A stretch of DNA of 64,000 bases from Magnetospirillum sp902729445. Lineage in GTDB: Bacteria > Pseudomonadota > Alphaproteobacteria > Rhodospirillales > Magnetospirillaceae. Made by a program: the position numbers and the translations under genes. Shown one piece after another: positions 8,098 to 17,252 of the stretch (position 1 is the stretch's first letter; each line of letters begins with the position of its first letter). The notes under the pieces were generated by a model, which saw nothing but the letters and a program-made list of their open reading frames with translations, was not told where the DNA came from and ran no database searches. Location: positions 62,001 through 126,000 of the forward strand of contig NZ_CACVCE010000072.1 of the NCBI RefSeq assembly GCF_902729445.1. The letters are read 5' to 3'.

Positions 8098-8855
8098 CCC
8101 GGCGGCATCCGGACGGCGCCGTCCAGGCGGATGGTGGTGCCGTTCAGCATGGCGTTATCGACGATGGCCAGCACCATCTTGGCATATTCGGCCGGATCGC
8201 CCAGGCGGTGCGGGAACAAGGTCGAGGCGACCAGTCCCTCGATGATCTCGGTCGGCATGCCCAGCACCATCGGCGTGCCGAAATAGCCCGGCGCCACCGC
8301 CACCACCCGGATGCCGGCGGAGGCGAACTCGCGCGCCGCCGGCAAAGACAGCGAGGCGACGCCCCCCTTCGACGCGGCATAGGCGCATTGGCCGATCTGG
8401 CCGTCGAAGGCGGCGATCGAGGCGGTGTTGACCACCACGCCGCGCTCGCCGTTTTCCAGCGGGTCCAGCGTCAGCATGTCGGCAGCCGCCAGGCGCATGA
8501 CGTTGAAGGTGCCGATCAGGTTGATCTGGACCACCTTCGCGAAATTCTCCAGCGCCAGCGGCCCCTTGCGGCCGACCACCTTGCCGGGCGTCGCCACACC
8601 GGCGCAATTGACGCAGATGCGAGCCACGCCATGGGCGGCGCGGGCCTGGGCGATGGCCGCCTCGACCGAGGCCGGGTCGGTGACGTCGCACGAAATGGCG
8701 ATGCCGCCGATCCCTTCCGCGGTGGCCTTGGCGGTGTCCATGTTGACGTCCAGCACCGCGACCTTGGCGCCCTTGGCCGCCAGGGCTTGCGCGGTGGCGG
8801 CGCCCAGGCCGGAACCGGCGCCGGTGACGATGGCGGCCAGACTTGTCGGATTCAT
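8094..8855 (-). CDS. short-chain dehydrogenase, 3-hydroxyacyl-CoA dehydrogenase (HSD10-like)
   Basis: A 253-residue NAD-dependent SDR. It has the cofactor motif TGAGSGLG (residues 11-18), NCAGV, and the catalytic Ser146, Tyr159 and Lys163 in NTAS...YAASK. The order of motifs and the insert GPLALENFAKVVQINLIGTFNV match type-2 3-hydroxyacyl-CoA dehydrogenases, which oxidise 2-methyl-3-hydroxybutyryl-CoA (isoleucine pathway) and related substrates. It is the last gene of matB-HIBCH-SDR, 13 bp after the hydrolase gene, which fits branched-chain acyl-CoA breakdown. Exact substrate is inference. Confidence 0.85.
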   Translation of the reverse strand: MNPTSLAAIVTGAGSGLGAATAQALAAKGAKVAVLDVNMDTAKATAEGIGGIAISCDVTDPASVEAAIAQARAAHGVARICVNCAGVATPGKVVGRKGPLALENFAKVVQINLIGTFNVMRLAAADMLTLDPLENGERGVVVNTASIAAFDGQIGQCAYAASKGGVASLSLPAAREFASAGIRVVAVAPGYFGTPMVLGMPTEIIEGLVASTLFPHRLGDPAEYAKMVLAIVDNAMLNGTTIRLDGAVRMPPG

Positions 8856-8868
8856 CTGCTTCTCCCGG

Positions 8869-9891
8869 TCAATCGAAGGTCAGGTCGCCGCAAGCGGCGG
8901 GATTGTCGAACCACGCGGCCAGGTCCGCCGGCGGCGGTCCCCAGGCCGGCTTGTTGTCGCGATCGACCAGCAGGGCGCGGATGCCCTCGGCGAAGTCGGG
9001 GGCCAGGGCCACATGCAGGGCCAGGCGGAATTCCATATTCATGCAGCCGTCGAAATCCAGGGCAGCGCCGCGCTTGATCTGCTCGAACGCCACCGCCAGG
9101 GCGGTCGGCGATTTCGACCGGATCAAGGCCAGGGTCTCGGCCGCCCACGGATCACGATGGGCGTCCAGGCGGGCCAGGATGGCCTCCAGGCTGTCGGCGG
9201 CGAAGCAGGAATCGATGATGTCTTGCTTGTCGGCCAGGGGCGCCGGGCCGGGGTCCTGGTGGAAGGCAGCCAGCACCGCCGCCACCTCGCCGCCTTCGGC
9301 CAGCGCCGCGCGCAATTCCTCCAGCCGGGCCGAGGGGACGTAATGGGTGGCGATGCCGGCCCAAAAGGTGTCGGCCGCCTTCAGGCGCGCCCCGGTCAGG
9401 CCCAGATACATGCCGATGGCACCGGGCAGGCGGGGCAGGAAGTACGAGCCGCCGACATCGGGGAAGAAGCCGATGCCGGTTTCCGGCATGGCGAACAAGG
9501 TCCGTTCGGTCGCCACCCGGGCCGCGCCATGCACCGACACCCCGACGCCGCCGCCCATGACGATGCCGTCGATCAGGGCGACATACGGCTTGGGGCAGGT
9601 CTTGATGCGGCGGTTCAGGCGGTATTCGTCGCGATAGAAAGCCTCGACGAAGGGATGATCCTCGGCCTTGCAGGCATCGTGCAGGGCGCGGATGTCGCCG
9701 CCGGCACAGAACGCCTTGTCGCCGGCCCCTTCGATGATGATGGCCCCGACCATGGAATCGGCGGCCCATTCGGCCAATTGGGGATGGATGGCATGGACCT
9801 GATCAAGCGTCAGGGCGTTCAGCGCCTTGGGCCGGTCCAGCACGATGCGGCCCAGGCGACCCAGGCGTTCGAAGTGGATTTCGCTGGTCAC
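8869..9891 (-). CDS. 3-hydroxyisobutyryl-CoA hydrolase (enoyl-CoA hydratase family)
   Basis: Crotonase-fold enzyme of valine breakdown that frees 3-hydroxyisobutyrate from its CoA ester. The 340-residue product has FCAGGDIRAL (oxyanion hole), MGGGVGVSVHG, and the PETGIGFFPDVGGSYFLPRL block whose acidic residues distinguish HIBYL-CoA hydrolases from true hydratases. The C-terminal extension (about residues 230-340) is also typical. The start is GTG 9891-9889, overlapping the matB stop as GTGA, so translation is probably coupled. The product of this step is the substrate of MmsB, encoded nearby on the other strand. Confidence 0.88.
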   Translation of the reverse strand: MTSEIHFERLGRLGRIVLDRPKALNALTLDQVHAIHPQLAEWAADSMVGAIIIEGAGDKAFCAGGDIRALHDACKAEDHPFVEAFYRDEYRLNRRIKTCPKPYVALIDGIVMGGGVGVSVHGAARVATERTLFAMPETGIGFFPDVGGSYFLPRLPGAIGMYLGLTGARLKAADTFWAGIATHYVPSARLEELRAALAEGGEVAAVLAAFHQDPGPAPLADKQDIIDSCFAADSLEAILARLDAHRDPWAAETLALIRSKSPTALAVAFEQIKRGAALDFDGCMNMEFRLALHVALAPDFAEGIRALLVDRDNKPAWGPPPADLAAWFDNPAACGDLTFD

Positions 9892-11426
9892 GAGGCTTTC
9901 TCCAGCTGGGCGGCCCAGGATTCCTTGTAGGACTCGCGAAGCACGTTCTTTTGCACCTTGCCCATGGCGTTGCGCGGCAGGTCGGGCACGAACAGAACCT
10001 GCTTGGGCACCTTGTAATTGGCCAGCCGCCCCTTCAGGTCCTTGATCACCGCCTCGGGCGTCAGGGCGCAATCCTTGGCGCCGACGATGATGGCCAGGCC
10101 CGCCTCGCCGAAATCGGGGTGCGGCATGCCGACCACCGCCGATTCCACCACGCCGGCCATGCGGTCGATGGCGTCCTCGACTTCCTTCGGATAGACGTTG
10201 TAGCCGCCCGAGATGATCAGATCCTTGGCGCGCCCGACGATCGAGACATAACCGTCTTCATCGATGAAGCCGACATCGCCGGTCTTGAAGAAGCCGTCGG
10301 GGGTGAATTCCGCCTTGGTCTTCTCGGGCATGTTCCAATAGCCCTGGAAGACGTTGGGGCCCTTGACCTCGATGATGCCGACCTCGCCCTGGGGCAGCAC
10401 GCCGCCGCCTTCATCGGCGACGCGGATCTCCATGTCGGGCAGGGCCGGGCCGACGGTGCCGGGCTTACGCTCGCCCACCAGCGGGTTCGAGGTGAACATG
10501 CCGCCCTCGGTCATGCCATAGCGTTCCAGGATGGTGTGGCCCGCCTTTTCCTTGAAGGCATTGAAGGTCTCGACCAGCAGCGGCGCCGAGCCCGAGATGA
10601 ACAGCCGCATGGTCCGGCACAGATCGGGCGTCAGGCGCGGGCTGGCCACCAGGCGGGTATAGAAGGTCGGCACCCCCATGAACAATGTGGCCTTCGGCAA
10701 AAGGTCCAGCACCTGATCGGACTCGAACTTGGGGCAGAAGATCATCTTGGTGCCGTTCAGCAGCACGCAATTGGTGGCGACGAACAATCCGTGGGTATGA
10801 AAGATCGGCAGCGCGTGCAGCAGCACGTCGCCCGGCTGGAAACCCCAGATCTTATGCAAGGTGGTGGCGTTGGCCCCCAGATTGGTGTGGCTCATCATCG
10901 CGCCCTTCGGCCGCCCGGTGGTGCCGGACGAATAAAGGATGGCGGCGATGTCGCAGCCGGTGCGGGCGCAGGTGGCGAAACTGGCCGGCTGGTCCGAGGC
11001 CCGCTCGGTCAGGCTGCCGCCCCCGTCGGCGCCCAGGGTCAGCACCGTGGCCTCGATGCCGGCCTCGCCCACCAGCCTTTGCAGTTCGGGCAAGCGGGCC
11101 GGCTGGCACACCACCACGCGAGGGGCGGCGTCCTTCAGGAAATAGGCCAGTTCGTCCGACTGATAGGCGGTATTGAGCGGCAACAGCACCGCGCCGGCCC
11201 GCAGGCAGGCCAGGTACAAGACGATCGCTTCCGGAGACTTGTCGACCTGGACGGCGACGCGGTCGCCCGGTTCGGTGCCGGCGGCGACCAGCGCATGGGC
11301 ATAACGCGCCGACAGTGCCTCGAGCTGGCCGTAGGACCAGGTCGGTCCGCCCGGGACCTCGATGAACGGCTGGGTGCGGTCGGCGGGGAAGCGGCTGTGA
11401 AACAGCTCGTAGAGGTTGGCCCCCAT
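9888..11426 (-). CDS. matB: malonyl-CoA/methylmalonyl-CoA synthetase (MatB/ACSF3-like)
   Basis: A 512-residue acyl-adenylate-forming ligase. The ATP motif YSSGTTGRPKGA, the LPIFHTHGLFVATN stretch characteristic of MatB, the motif ERYGMTE and the hinge/lysine region (GRAKDLI, PRNAMGKVQKNVLR) are all present. MatB activates malonate and often methylmalonate with CoA. Adjacency to a GntR/FCD regulator resembles matR-matB of rhizobia. Its place in a valine cluster makes methylmalonate a reasonable alternative substrate. AAGGATGACC precedes the ATG. It heads an operon with the HIBYL-CoA hydrolase and SDR genes. Confidence 0.85.
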   Translation of the reverse strand: MGANLYELFHSRFPADRTQPFIEVPGGPTWSYGQLEALSARYAHALVAAGTEPGDRVAVQVDKSPEAIVLYLACLRAGAVLLPLNTAYQSDELAYFLKDAAPRVVVCQPARLPELQRLVGEAGIEATVLTLGADGGGSLTERASDQPASFATCARTGCDIAAILYSSGTTGRPKGAMMSHTNLGANATTLHKIWGFQPGDVLLHALPIFHTHGLFVATNCVLLNGTKMIFCPKFESDQVLDLLPKATLFMGVPTFYTRLVASPRLTPDLCRTMRLFISGSAPLLVETFNAFKEKAGHTILERYGMTEGGMFTSNPLVGERKPGTVGPALPDMEIRVADEGGGVLPQGEVGIIEVKGPNVFQGYWNMPEKTKAEFTPDGFFKTGDVGFIDEDGYVSIVGRAKDLIISGGYNVYPKEVEDAIDRMAGVVESAVVGMPHPDFGEAGLAIIVGAKDCALTPEAVIKDLKGRLANYKVPKQVLFVPDLPRNAMGKVQKNVLRESYKESWAAQLEKAS

Positions 11427-11497
11427 CGCAGGTCATCCTTGGACGTGAAAGCAGGTCGCGTCAGCGATAACACAGCGATGTCCGGACCACCAGCGTT

Positions 11498-11529
11498 TTG
11501 TATCCAAGAATCGGTCTATTTGGATACAA
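11498..11529. promoter_or_regulatory. GntR-type operator, inverted pair upstream of matB
   Basis: TTGTATCCAA (11498-11507) and TTGGATACAA (11520-11529) are perfect inverted 10-bp arms with a 12-bp spacer. Each arm also resembles the TTGTATACAA type of site bound by FCD-subfamily GntR regulators. The site begins 1 bp past the stop of the GntR gene and lies 72 bp upstream of matB, so it probably controls the matB operon. Confidence 0.65.
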
Positions 11530-11530
11530 G

Positions 11531-12226
11531 CTAGCGCATGATCGAGACGAATTCCGAGAAGATATCGGCCTGGATGGTGACATGCTTGCGCATGGCGGCA
11601 TGGGCCCGGTCGGGGTCGGCGGCCAGGATGGCGTCGAGCACCTCGCCATGTTCGCGGAAGGATTCATCGACCCGGGCCGGGTGGTTCAGCTGATAGCGGC
11701 GATAGGGGGCCAGGCGGGCGAACAGCGAGTGGGCCATCTCGTTCAGCACCTCGTTGTGGCTGCCGGAATAGATGGCTTCGTGGAAGGAATGGTTGACGGC
11801 GTAATACTCGTCCAGGCGGCGGGCCTGGCACATCTCGCGCGAGGTGTCGTGCAGGCCCTGCAGGGCCTCGCGCTCGGACCCGGACATCCGCCGGGCGGCG
11901 TAGCGGGCGCACAAACCCTCGACTTCGCTCATCACCTCGAACATCTGGACCATGCGGTGCAGGTCAAGCGGCGCCACCACCGCACCCTGGCGCGGCTTCT
12001 TGACCACCAGGCCGGAATAGACCAGCTGCAAGATGGCCTCGCGGACCGGCGTGCGCGACAGATTGAAGCGCGCCGCCAGGCTTTCCTCGTCCAATTTGGT
12101 GCCGGGGCGCAGCTCGCCCGAGAAGATGTCGGACTCGATGGCCTGGCGGATTTCATCAGCCCGTGTCGCCGCCTGTCGCTTCTTGCTCACCTGTTTCACC
12201 CCCCCCGCCATGGCGCGCCGATTCAT
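11531..12226 (-). CDS. GntR-family (FCD subfamily) transcriptional regulator
   Basis: A 231-residue repressor-type protein. The N-terminal winged helix (about residues 20-85) contains RADEIRQAIESDIFSGELRPG and SRTPVREAILQL, the GntR signature. The C-terminal FCD ligand domain has the metal-binding Asp/His pattern (DEYYAVNHSFHEAIY, and HGEVLDAILAAD near the end). The start is uncertain: ATG 12226 is used, with ATG 12211 or GTG as in-frame options and no strong ribosome-binding site at any. It lies between matB and the divergent isobutyryl-CoA dehydrogenase gene, with candidate operators on both sides. The effector is probably an acyl or dicarboxylic acid (inference). Confidence 0.85.
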   Translation of the reverse strand: MNRRAMAGGVKQVSKKRQAATRADEIRQAIESDIFSGELRPGTKLDEESLAARFNLSRTPVREAILQLVYSGLVVKKPRQGAVVAPLDLHRMVQMFEVMSEVEGLCARYAARRMSGSEREALQGLHDTSREMCQARRLDEYYAVNHSFHEAIYSGSHNEVLNEMAHSLFARLAPYRRYQLNHPARVDESFREHGEVLDAILAADPDRAHAAMRKHVTIQADIFSEFVSIMR

Positions 12227-12280
12227 GACGCCATCGTGACCGGTACTATAGCCATTCTTCGGACACAAAAATACCGAATT

Positions 12281-12290
12281 TCGTATACAG
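12281..12290. promoter_or_regulatory. possible single GntR site in the divergent promoter region
   Basis: TCGTATACAG lies between the GntR gene and the isobutyryl-CoA dehydrogenase gene. It shares the GTATAC core with the stronger paired site at 11498-11529. If real it would let the regulator control itself and the plus-strand operon. A single 10-bp match is weak evidence on its own. Confidence 0.35.
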
Positions 12291-12455
12291 ACGCTGGACG
12301 GGTCGAATGCGATATGCTACCCCTGACTGACCAAACAACCGGGCCGCGAGAGTCTGGGGTGGGGAAATGGCTGAAACGTCCGGAAAACGGCCGATGGCGC
12401 TTCCCCAAAAAAGAAACGTATGTTCGTTTTGTGCATTGCACCATGACGAGGAACC

Positions 12456-13595
12456 ATGCAGTTCGGTCTGACCGAGGATCAGGAAGCGTTTCGCGAGGCG
12501 GCCCGTGATTTCGCCGAAGGCGAGATGGCGCCCCATGCCGCCCATTGGGACGAGCACGAGATTTTCCCGGCCGACACCTTGCGCGCCGCCGCCGAGTTGG
12601 GTTTTGCCGGCATCTATGTCGGCGACGATGTCGGCGGCTCGGCCCTGGGCCGGCTGGACGCGGCGCTGATCTTCGAGGAACTGGCCGCCGCCTGCCCCTC
12701 GACCGCCGCCTATATCTCGATCCACAACATGGCGGCGTGGATGATCGACCGCTTCGGCTCGGACGACCAGCGCACGCGTTGGCTGCCCGATTTGACCACG
12801 ATGCGCACCTTCGCCAGCTATTGCCTGACCGAGCCGGGCGCGGGGTCCGACGCGGCAAGCCTGCGCACCCGGGCCGAGAAGAATGGCGACCATTATGTGC
12901 TGAACGGGTCGAAGGCCTTCATCTCGGGTGGCGGCGTGTCCGACATCTATGTGGTGATGGCCCGCACCGGCGGCCCCGGCCCCAAGGGCATTTCCTGCCT
13001 GGTGGTGGAAAAGGGCACGCCCGGCCTGTCGTTCGGCAAGCAAGAAAAGAAGCTGGGCTGGAAGTCCCAGCCGACCGCCGCCCTGATCTTCGAAGATTGC
13101 CAGGTGCCGGCCGCCAACCTGATCGGCGCCGAAGGCGACGGCTTCAAGATCGCCATGAAGGGCCTGGATGGCGGGCGCCTGAATATCGGCGCCTGTTCCC
13201 TGGGCGGCGCCCGGCGCTGCCTGGAACTGGCCATCGATTATACCGGCCAGCGCAGCCAGTTCGGCCAGACCATCGCCAGCTTCCAGAACACCCAGTTCCA
13301 ACTGGCCGACATGGCCACCGAGCTGGAGGCGGCGCGGCTGTTGCTGCACCGCGCCGCCAGCCTGCTGGATGCCGGCTCGCCCGACGCCACCCAGCAATGC
13401 GCCATGGCCAAGCGCCTGGCCACCGACACCGGTTTTTCGGTGGTGGATCGGGCGCTGCAGCTGTTCGGCGGCTACGGCTACATCAAGGAATATCCCATCG
13501 AGCGGTTCCTGCGCGATCTGCGCGTCCACCGCATCCTTGAGGGCACCAACGAAATCATGCGCGTCATCGTCGGCCGGGCCTTGACCAAGGCCTGA
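12456..13595 (+). CDS. acyl-CoA dehydrogenase, probably isobutyryl-CoA dehydrogenase
   Basis: A 379-residue FAD enzyme. It has the N-terminal helical domain, CLTEPGAGSDAASL and FISGGGVSDIYVVMA in the middle domain, and GGYGYIKEYPIERFLRD then LEGTNEIMR with the catalytic glutamate at the C-terminus. The FISGGG segment and the overall pattern resemble ACAD8-type isobutyryl-CoA dehydrogenases. The next gene, mmsB, acts three steps later in valine breakdown, and the hydrolase for the intermediate step is 2.5 kb away. No dedicated methacrylyl-CoA hydratase is present here. Substrate is inferred from context. Confidence 0.85.
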   Translation: MQFGLTEDQEAFREAARDFAEGEMAPHAAHWDEHEIFPADTLRAAAELGFAGIYVGDDVGGSALGRLDAALIFEELAAACPSTAAYISIHNMAAWMIDRFGSDDQRTRWLPDLTTMRTFASYCLTEPGAGSDAASLRTRAEKNGDHYVLNGSKAFISGGGVSDIYVVMARTGGPGPKGISCLVVEKGTPGLSFGKQEKKLGWKSQPTAALIFEDCQVPAANLIGAEGDGFKIAMKGLDGGRLNIGACSLGGARRCLELAIDYTGQRSQFGQTIASFQNTQFQLADMATELEAARLLLHRAASLLDAGSPDATQQCAMAKRLATDTGFSVVDRALQLFGGYGYIKEYPIERFLRDLRVHRILEGTNEIMRVIVGRALTKA

Positions 13596-13615
13596 CCAGC
13601 AAGGGGAGAAGACTT

Positions 13616-14506
13616 ATGGCGAAGATCGGTTTCATCGGCCTGGGCAACATGGGCGCCCCGATGGCGCGCAACCTGCTGAAGGCCGGCCATGCGGTGCAGG
13701 TCTACGACATGTCGCCCACGGCCCAGCGGGCGGTCGAGGCCGATGGCGCCACCGGCTGCGCCCTGCACACAGACGTCGCCCGGGACGCAGAGGTGATCAT
13801 CAGCATGCTGCCCGCCGGCGACCATGTCCGCTCGGTGATGACCGGCGAGGACGGGTTGTTCGCCAAGGCGCCGCGGGGCTGCCTGTTCATCGATTGCTCG
13901 ACCATCGACGTCTCGACCGCACGGGACATGGAAAGCCAGGCCGCCGAGGCCGGCCACCTGATGGTCGATGCACCGGTGTCGGGCGGGGTGGGCGGGGCCA
14001 CGGCCGGCACCCTGACCTTCATGGTCGGCGGCTCCGACCAGGCCTTTGCCCGTGCCCAGCCGATCTTGGAGGTGATGGGCAAGACGATCGTCCATGCCGG
14101 TGGGCCGGGCAATGGCCAGGCCGCCAAGATCTGCAACAACATGCTGCTGGGCATTTCGATGATCGGCACCTGCGAGGCGTTCGCCCTGGCCGAGGAATTG
14201 GGCCTGGACGCCCAGAGACTGTTCGATATCGCCTCGAAATCCTCGGGTCAGTGCTGGTCGATGACGTCCTATTGCCCGGTCCCCGGCCCGGTGCCGACCT
14301 CTCCGGCCAACCGCGACTATCAGGCCGGCTTCACCGCCCAGATGATGCTGAAGGATCTGAAGCTGGCAGTCGAGGCCGCCGCCAGGGTCGGCGCTCCGGT
14401 GCCGCTGGGATCGGCGGCGGCGCAGCTTTATTCGGTGTTCGTCGGATTGGGCTCGGCCGGGGTGGATTTTTCCGGGATCATCCGCATGCTGAAGGGCGAA
14501 AAGTAA
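13616..14506 (+). CDS. mmsB: 3-hydroxyisobutyrate dehydrogenase
   Basis: NAD-dependent oxidation of 3-hydroxyisobutyrate to methylmalonate semialdehyde. The 296-residue product starts with the cofactor motif IGFIGLGNMGAPMARNL. It has the substrate signature DAPVSGGVGGATAGTLTFMVGG and the catalytic lysine region GNGQAAKICNNMLLG, followed by an all-helical C-terminal domain with DYQAGFTAQMMLKDLKLA. GGGGAGAAG precedes the ATG. The stop codon shares its final A with the ATG of livG, so the valine genes and the transporter genes are physically linked. Confidence 0.93.
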   Translation: MAKIGFIGLGNMGAPMARNLLKAGHAVQVYDMSPTAQRAVEADGATGCALHTDVARDAEVIISMLPAGDHVRSVMTGEDGLFAKAPRGCLFIDCSTIDVSTARDMESQAAEAGHLMVDAPVSGGVGGATAGTLTFMVGGSDQAFARAQPILEVMGKTIVHAGGPGNGQAAKICNNMLLGISMIGTCEAFALAEELGLDAQRLFDIASKSSGQCWSMTSYCPVPGPVPTSPANRDYQAGFTAQMMLKDLKLAVEAAARVGAPVPLGSAAAQLYSVFVGLGSAGVDFSGIIRMLKGEK

Positions 14507-15300
14507 TGAACGCCGCCACCTCGCCGGTGCTGGAAGTCCGCGATGTCAGCTTGGGTTTCGGCGGCGTGCGCGCCCTGACCGAGGTCAGCTTCCACGTCAA
14601 CAAGGGTGAATTGTTCTCGATCATCGGCCCCAACGGCGCCGGCAAGACCTCGATGCTGAACTGCATCTCGGGCCGCTACACGCCGACCGCCGGCCGGGTG
14701 TTCCTGGAAGGCCGCGACGTCACGGGCCTCAGCCCCAATCACCGCGCCACCCTTGGCATCGGCCGCACCTTCCAGAACCTGGCCCTGTTCGGCCACATGA
14801 CCGTGCTGGAAAACATCATGGTCGGCCGCCATCACCTGTTGAAGAACAACTTCCTGACCGGGGCGATGTACTGGGGGGCGGCCCAGAAAGAGGAACTGGC
14901 CCACCGGCGCAAGGTCGAGGACATCATCGACTTCCTGGAAATCACCCATATCCGCAAGGCGCATGCCGGCACCCTGCCCTATGGCTTGCGCAAGCGGGTC
15001 GAGCTGGCGCGCGCCATGGCGGTCGAGCCCAAGATCATCCTGCTAGACGAGCCGATGGCCGGCATGAACCTCGAGGAAAAAGAGGACATGGCCCGCTACA
15101 TCGTCGACCTCAACGAGGAATGGGGCATGACGGTGGTGATGATCGAACACGACATGGGCGTGGTGATGGACATCTCGAACCGGGTCATCGTGCTGGAATT
15201 CGGCCGCAAGATCGCCGACGGCCTGCCCGACGAGGTGATGAACAACGAACGCGTCAAGGTCGCCTATCTGGGCGTCGATGACGACGAAGACGCGGCCTAG
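14506..15300 (+). CDS. branched-chain-type ABC transporter ATP-binding protein LivG-like
   Basis: A 264-residue ATPase of the hydrophobic amino-acid uptake (HAAT) family. Walker A is GPNGAGKTS, the signature region is the degenerate LPYGLRKRVELARAMA, Walker B is IILLDEPMAGMN, and the switch His is in VMIEHDMGVVM. Its start overlaps the mmsB stop (TAATG). The set livG, ligase, livH, livM, binding protein, livF encodes one importer. The interposed CoA ligases suggest an aromatic or branched organic acid as cargo rather than a free amino acid (inference). Confidence 0.9.
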   Translation: MNAATSPVLEVRDVSLGFGGVRALTEVSFHVNKGELFSIIGPNGAGKTSMLNCISGRYTPTAGRVFLEGRDVTGLSPNHRATLGIGRTFQNLALFGHMTVLENIMVGRHHLLKNNFLTGAMYWGAAQKEELAHRRKVEDIIDFLEITHIRKAHAGTLPYGLRKRVELARAMAVEPKIILLDEPMAGMNLEEKEDMARYIVDLNEEWGMTVVMIEHDMGVVMDISNRVIVLEFGRKIADGLPDEVMNNERVKVAYLGVDDDEDAA

Positions 15301-15309
15301 GGGTTGGAT

Positions 15310-17241
15310 ATGAGCGAGAGCTGGAACGACGTCGACACCTTCGACACCTTTCCCAAGCTGCTGGTGGAAAACGCCCGGCGCTTCCCCGCCGACGTCGCCA
15401 TCCGCGAAAAGGAATTCGGTATCTGGAACCTGTTCACCTGGGCCGACAGCCTGGAGAAGGTGAAAAGCCTGGCCCTGGGCCTGGCCGCCATCGGCGTCCA
15501 AAAGGGCGACGTCGTGGCGCTGCTGGGCAAGAACCGGCCGGAATGGCTGTGGGGCGAGCTGGCCGCCCATTCGGTCGGCGCGCTGTCCATGGGCGTCTAC
15601 CAGGATTCGATGAATGCCGAGGTGGCCTATCTGCTGACCTACACCCAGGCCGCCGTGGTGCTGGCCGAGGACGAGGAGCAGGTCGACAAGCTGCTGGAAA
15701 TCGCCGACCAGGTGCCGTCGCTGAAGCACATCGTCTATTTCGATCCGCGCGGCATGAGGAAATACAGCGACCCCAAGCTGATTTCCGCCACCGACCTGCG
15801 CGCCCGCGGCGCCGCCCTGGAAGCCAGCGAACCCGGCCGCTTCGAACGCATGGTCGCCGAAGGCAAGGGCACCGACGTCGCCGTCCTGGTCACCACCTCG
15901 GGCACGACGTCCAACCCCAAGCTGGCGATGCTGGAGCCCGGCCCGTTCCTGCGCCATTGCAAGGCCTATTTGCGCGCCGACCCCAAGATGGCTGGCGACA
16001 ATTACGTCTCGATGCTGCCGATGCCGTGGATCATGGAACAGATCTACGCCGTCGGTCAGCCGCTGATCTGCCGCAACATCGTCAATTTCGTCGAGGAACC
16101 CGAGACGATGATGGCCGACATGCGCGAAATCGGCCCGCATTTCGTGCTGCTGGCGCCGCGCACCTGGGAAGCCATCGCGGCGGAAGTGCGCTCGCGCATG
16201 ATGGATTCGACCCGTTTCAAGCGCTTCATGTTCGATTGGGGCATGAAGCTGGGCATGCAGGCGCTGGATCAGGGCAAGCGGTCCTGGCTGGCCGACCTGA
16301 TCCTGTTCAAGGCGCTCAGGGACCGCATCGGGTTCAGCTATCTGAAGTCGGCCGCCACCGGCGGCGCCGCCCTGGGGCCGGACACCTTCCGCTTCTTCCT
16401 GGCCATGGGGGTGCCGCTCAGGCAGATCTATGGACAGACCGAGCTGGCCGGCGCCTATACCGTCCATCGCGCAGGCGACATCGATTTCGATTCGGTCGGC
16501 ATTCCGTTCGACGACGCCGAATACCGCATCGACAATGCCGACGCCAACGGGGTGGGCGAGATCGTCGCCAAGACCGACGGCATGTTCGCCGGCTATTACA
16601 AGAATCCCGAGGCCTCGGTGGCCGACATGGAAGACGGCTGGCTGAAGACCGGCGATGCCGGCTTCGTCAAGAAAGAGAACGGCCATCTGGTGGTGATCGA
16701 CCGCATCAAGGATCTGGCCACCACCTCGAACGGCGTGCGCTTCTCGCCGCAATTCATCGAGAACAAGCTGAAATTCTCGCCCTTCATCGCCGAGGCGGTG
16801 ACGCTGGGCGCCGACAAGCCCTATCTGGCCGCGCTGTTGTGCATCCGCTACTCGATCGTGTCGAAATGGGCCGAGCAGAAGGGGATCGCGTTTACCAGCT
16901 ATACCAGCCTGTCGGCGCAGCCGCAGGTCTATGAGCTGCTGCGGGCCGAGGTCGAGAAGGTCAACGCCACCCTGCCCGAGCCGCAGCGCATCCGCAAATT
17001 CCTGCTGCTCTATAAGGAGCTCGACGCCGACGACGGCGAGCTGACCCGCACCCGCAAGGTGCGGCGCGGCGTCATCAACGACAAGTACGGCGACATCATC
17101 GATTCCATGTATGGCGGCCGCGAGATGGTGCCGGTGGATGCCGTCATCACCTTCCAGGACGGCACCACCACCCGGGTCAAGACCGAGCTGGCGGTGGTCA
17201 CCTTGCTGCCCGATCCCACCGTCGCCCAAGCCGCCCAATAG
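15310..17241 (+). CDS. long-chain-type acyl-CoA synthetase (AMP-binding) embedded in transporter operon
   Basis: A 643-residue adenylate-forming ligase resembling long-chain acyl-CoA synthetases. It has the variant ATP motif TTSGTTSNPK in place of SGTTGxPK, a YGQTELAG motif, TGDAG, and DRIKDLATTSNG near the hinge. ATG 15310 is chosen over an upstream TTG at 15304. Its position between livG and livH is a recurrent proteobacterial arrangement in which the imported acid is activated on entry. Substrate cannot be read from sequence; phenylacetate-like or medium-chain acids are both possible. Fifteen further bases separate it from livH. Confidence 0.82.
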   Translation: MSESWNDVDTFDTFPKLLVENARRFPADVAIREKEFGIWNLFTWADSLEKVKSLALGLAAIGVQKGDVVALLGKNRPEWLWGELAAHSVGALSMGVYQDSMNAEVAYLLTYTQAAVVLAEDEEQVDKLLEIADQVPSLKHIVYFDPRGMRKYSDPKLISATDLRARGAALEASEPGRFERMVAEGKGTDVAVLVTTSGTTSNPKLAMLEPGPFLRHCKAYLRADPKMAGDNYVSMLPMPWIMEQIYAVGQPLICRNIVNFVEEPETMMADMREIGPHFVLLAPRTWEAIAAEVRSRMMDSTRFKRFMFDWGMKLGMQALDQGKRSWLADLILFKALRDRIGFSYLKSAATGGAALGPDTFRFFLAMGVPLRQIYGQTELAGAYTVHRAGDIDFDSVGIPFDDAEYRIDNADANGVGEIVAKTDGMFAGYYKNPEASVADMEDGWLKTGDAGFVKKENGHLVVIDRIKDLATTSNGVRFSPQFIENKLKFSPFIAEAVTLGADKPYLAALLCIRYSIVSKWAEQKGIAFTSYTSLSAQPQVYELLRAEVEKVNATLPEPQRIRKFLLLYKELDADDGELTRTRKVRRGVINDKYGDIIDSMYGGREMVPVDAVITFQDGTTTRVKTELAVVTLLPDPTVAQAAQ

Positions 17242-17252
17242 GAGACGCCCCC

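Noticed and set aside
15043..17238. A 731-codon minus-strand frame opposite the acyl-CoA synthetase
   Set aside because: Antisense shadow of a gene with clear AMP-binding motifs.
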